A stretch of DNA of 64,000 bases from Brachyhypopomus gauderio (taxonomy: Eukaryota > Chordata > Actinopteri > Gymnotiformes > Hypopomidae): contig NW_027506971.1 in assembly GCF_052324685.1 (NCBI RefSeq), positions 358,379 through 422,378 on the forward strand, given 5' to 3'. Both the position numbers and the translations under genes were made by a program. This document shows positions 61,201-64,000 of this stretch, piece after piece (position 1 is the first letter of the stretch; the number at the start of each line of letters is the position of its first letter). The notes under the pieces are model-generated. The model ran no database searches and was not told where the DNA came from. It saw only the letters and a program-made list of their open reading frames with translations.

Positions 61201-64000
61201 TGAAGAATGAACTGAAAACTCATATTTTGTTCCAAAACAGTGTTTGGATGTGATAACAAGCTGTTTTATCATGTTTGTAATGTTACACATGCATTTCCTA
61301 ACAAGTAGTAAGGCTTGCATTAAGGCATTCAAAACAGCGTTTGCTGCGCTGTAAGCGCTCTAAACAGTGTTTCTGAGCATAACTTGTGGCAAAAGTGCAA
61401 CTTTTGAAGAATGAACTGAAAACTCATATTATGAATGAAGAACAGTGTTTGGATGTGATAACAAGCTGTTTTATCATGTTTGTAATGTTACACATGCATT
61501 TCCAAACAAGTAGTAAGTCTTGTATTAAGGCGTTCAAAACAGCGTTTGCTGGCGCTGTAAGCGCTCTAAACAGTGTCTCTGAGCATAACTTGTGGCAAAA
61601 GTGCAACTTTTGAAGAATGAACTGAAAACTCATATTTTGTTCCAAAACAGTGTTTGGATGTGATAACAAGCTGTTTTAATCATGTTTGTAATGTTACACA
61701 TGCATTTCCTAACAAGTAGTAAGGCTTGCATTAAGGCATTCAAAACAGCGTTTGCTGGCGCTGTAAGCGCTCTAAACAGTGTTTCTGAGCATAACTTGTG
61801 GCCAAAAGTGCAACTTTTGAATGAATGAACTGAAAACTCATATTTTGAATGAAAACAGTGTTTGGATGTGATAACAAGCTGTTTATCATGTTTGTATGTT
61901 ACACATGCATTTCCAAACAAGTAGTAAGTCTTGTATTAAGGCGTTCAAAAACAGCGTTTGCTGGCGCTGTAAGCGCTCTAAACAGTGTCTCTGAGCATAA
62001 CTTGTGCAAAAGTGCAACTTTTGAAGAATGAACTGAAAACTCATATTTTGTTCCAAAACAGTGTTTGGATGAGATAACAAGCTGTTTTATCATGTTTGTA
62101 ATGTTACACATGCATTCCTAACAAGTAGTAAGGCTTGCATTAAGGCATTCAAAACAGCGTTTGCTGGCGTTGTAAGAGCTCTAAACAGTGTTTCTGAGCA
62201 TAACTTGTGGCAAAAGTGCAACTTTTGAAGAATGAAAAGAAAACTCATATTTTGAATGAAAACAGTGTTTGGATGTGATAACAAGCTGTTTATCATGTTT
62301 GTAATGTTACAAATGCATTTCCAAACAAGTAGTAAGTCTTGTATTAAGGGGGTTCAAAACAGCGTTTGCTGCGCTGTAAGCGCTCTAATCAGTTTTTCTG
62401 AGCATAACTTGGAGCAAAAGTGCAACTTTTGAAGAATGAACTGAAAACTCATATTTTGTTCTAAAACAGTGTTTGGATGTGATAACAAGCTGTTTTATCA
62501 TGTTTGTAATGTTACACATGCATTTCCAAACAAGTAGTAAGTCTTGTATTAAGGGGTTCAAAACAGCGTTTGCTGGCGCTGTAAGCGCTCTAAACAGTGT
62601 TTCTGAGCATAACTTGGAGCAAAAGTGCAACTTTTAGAAGAATGAACTGAAAACCTCATATTTTGTTCTAAAACAGTGTTTGGATGTGATAAACAAGCTG
62701 TTTTATCATGTTTGTAATGTTACACATGCATTTCCAAAACAAGTAGTAAGTCTTGTATTAAGGCGTTCAAAACAGTGTTTGCTGGCGCTGTAAGCGCTCT
62801 AAACAGTGTTTTCTGAGCATAACATGTGGCAAAAGTGCAACTTTTGAAGAATGAACTGAAAACTCATATTTTGTTCAAAAACAGTGTTTGGATGTGATAA
62901 CAAGCTGTTTTATCATGTTTTGTAATGTTACACATGCATTTCGAGACAAGTAGTAAGTCTTGCATAAGGCGTTCAAAACAGCGTTTGCTGGCGTTGTAAG
63001 AGCTCTAAACAGTGTTTCTGAGCATAACTTGTTGGCAAAAGTGCAACATTTGTAAGAATGAAAAGAAAACTCATATTTTGAATGAAAACAGTGTTTGGAT
63101 GTGATAAGCTGTTTTTATCATGTTTGTAAGTTACACATGCATTTCCAAACAAGTAGTAAAGTCTTGTATTAAGGCGTTCAAAACCAGCGTTTGCTGGCGC
63201 CTGTAAGCGCTCTAAACAGTGTTCTCTGAGCATAACTTGGAGCAAAAGTGCAAACTTTTGAAGAATGAACTGAAAACTCATATTTTGTTCTAAAACAGTG
63301 TTTGGATGTTGATAACAAGCTGTTTTATCATGTTTGTAATGTTACACATGCATTTCCTAACAAGTAGTAAGGCATGCATTAAGGCGTTCAAACAGCGTTT
63401 GCTGGCGCTGTAAGCGCTCTAAACAGTGTTTCTGAGCATACTTGTGGCAAAAGTGCAACTTTTGAAGAATGAAAAGAAAACTCATATTTTGAATGAAAAC
63501 AGTGTTTGGATGTGATAAGCTGTTTTATCATGTTTGTAATGTTACACATGCATTTCCAAACAAGTAGTAAGTCTTGTATTAAGGCGTTCAAAACAGCGTT
63601 TGCTGGCGCTGTAAGCGCTCTAAACAGTGTTTCTGAGCATAACTTGGAGCAAAAGTGCAACTTTGAAGAATGAACTGAAAACTCATATTTTGTTCTTAAA
63701 ACAGTGTTTGGATGTGATAACAAGCTGTTTTATCATGTTTGTAATGTTACACATGCATTTCCAAACAAGTAGTATGTCTTGTATTAAGGCGTTCAAAACA
63801 GTGTTATGCTGGCGCTGTAAGCGCTCATAAACAGTGTTTCTGAGCATAACTTGGAGCAAAAGTGCAACTTTTGTAGAATGAACTGAAAACTCATATTTTG
63901 TTCTAAAACAGTGTTTGCATGTGATAACAAGCTGTTTTATCATGTTTGTAATGTTACACATGCATTTCCAAACAAGTAGTAAGTCTTGTATTAAGGCGTT
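55204..64000. repeat. 205-bp satellite array, type B, about 43 units, noisy after 56.74 kb
   Basis: Type B units follow the third insertion and run off the window. Up to about 56740 they are as clean as elsewhere. From 56742 ('gttttgtaatg') onward nearly every unit has several one-base insertions or deletions: ctctaaaacag, ggccaaaag, ttttgagaatg, gttccgaaaac, catacttgtg, tgtttgagatg. The open frames seen in clean units are broken here. The variant 'ggggttcaaaac' with 'cagtttttctgag' near 62350 is shared with 24190 and 38240. Confidence 0.93.

Noticed and set aside
4653..63961. Hundreds of minus-strand open frames of about 90-102 codons, one per satellite unit
   Set aside because: They span one and a half 205-bp units, overlap each other by about 104 bases, shift frame every unit and follow every monomer variant. 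This is what a low-stop tandem repeat gives, with no start context, splice signals or domain.
56740..64000. Degenerate edge of the satellite array
   Set aside because: The decay is almost purely one-base indels with a sharp onset, which fits sequencing error better than accumulated mutation.

Overview
The window looks like animal DNA, most likely from a teleost fish. It has spliced genes with GT/AG introns, no bacterial operon structure, a long homogenised satellite, a piggyBac-type transposase, TA/CA microsatellites, GTTAGCTAGC-type runs, and a short dispersed repeat with 'TATATAGCGCTTTT…AAAGCGCT' arms of a kind I associate with fish genomes. The species cannot be named from the sequence alone.

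Layout. (1) 1-4611 is a mobile-element neighbourhood. Two small tandem arrays (137-bp and about 123-bp units) lead into an apparently intact three-exon piggyBac-type transposase (1295-3144, + strand). After it come a TA/CA microsatellite, three deleted fragments of the transposase's last exon, and about 570 bp with no recognisable gene. (2) 4612-64000 is one satellite locus built of a 205-bp unit, roughly 230 copies in all. It is interrupted three times by the same 3.8-kb insertion (19616-23420, 33667-37472, 51397-55203).

The insertion has 10-bp terminal inverted repeats (CCCAGATAGC…GCTATCTGGG), subterminal arrays of GGCCCACA-like motifs, and an apparent 2-bp GA target duplication inside a satellite unit. 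All three copies sit at the same base of the unit. The differences I found between them are homopolymer lengths (T10/T11, C6/C7). This fits one transposon insertion that was then copied along with the satellite. On its minus strand the insertion hides a multi-exon gene made of short exons. Exon pairs 3+4 and 5+6 each encode a diverged copy of a domain that I recognise tentatively as DUF4806-like. Exon 5 appears frameshifted, so the gene is called a probable pseudogene.

The satellite has two main subfamilies. Type A ('gcattaagg', 'gtttcaaaac') lies left of each insertion. Type B ('gtattaagg', 'gttctaaaac' or 'gaatgaaaac') lies right of each insertion. Larger duplications are superimposed: a tandem duplication with a 14,051-bp offset (about 15.5-29.5 kb onto 29.5-43.5 kb, with a few base differences) and a 4,094-bp higher-order repeat (about 43.6-47.2 kb and 47.7-51.3 kb). 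From about 56.74 kb to the end the array becomes rich in single-base insertions and deletions. That resembles uncorrected long-read sequence more than biological decay. The roughly 100-codon minus-strand reading frames that recur in every satellite unit are judged non-coding.
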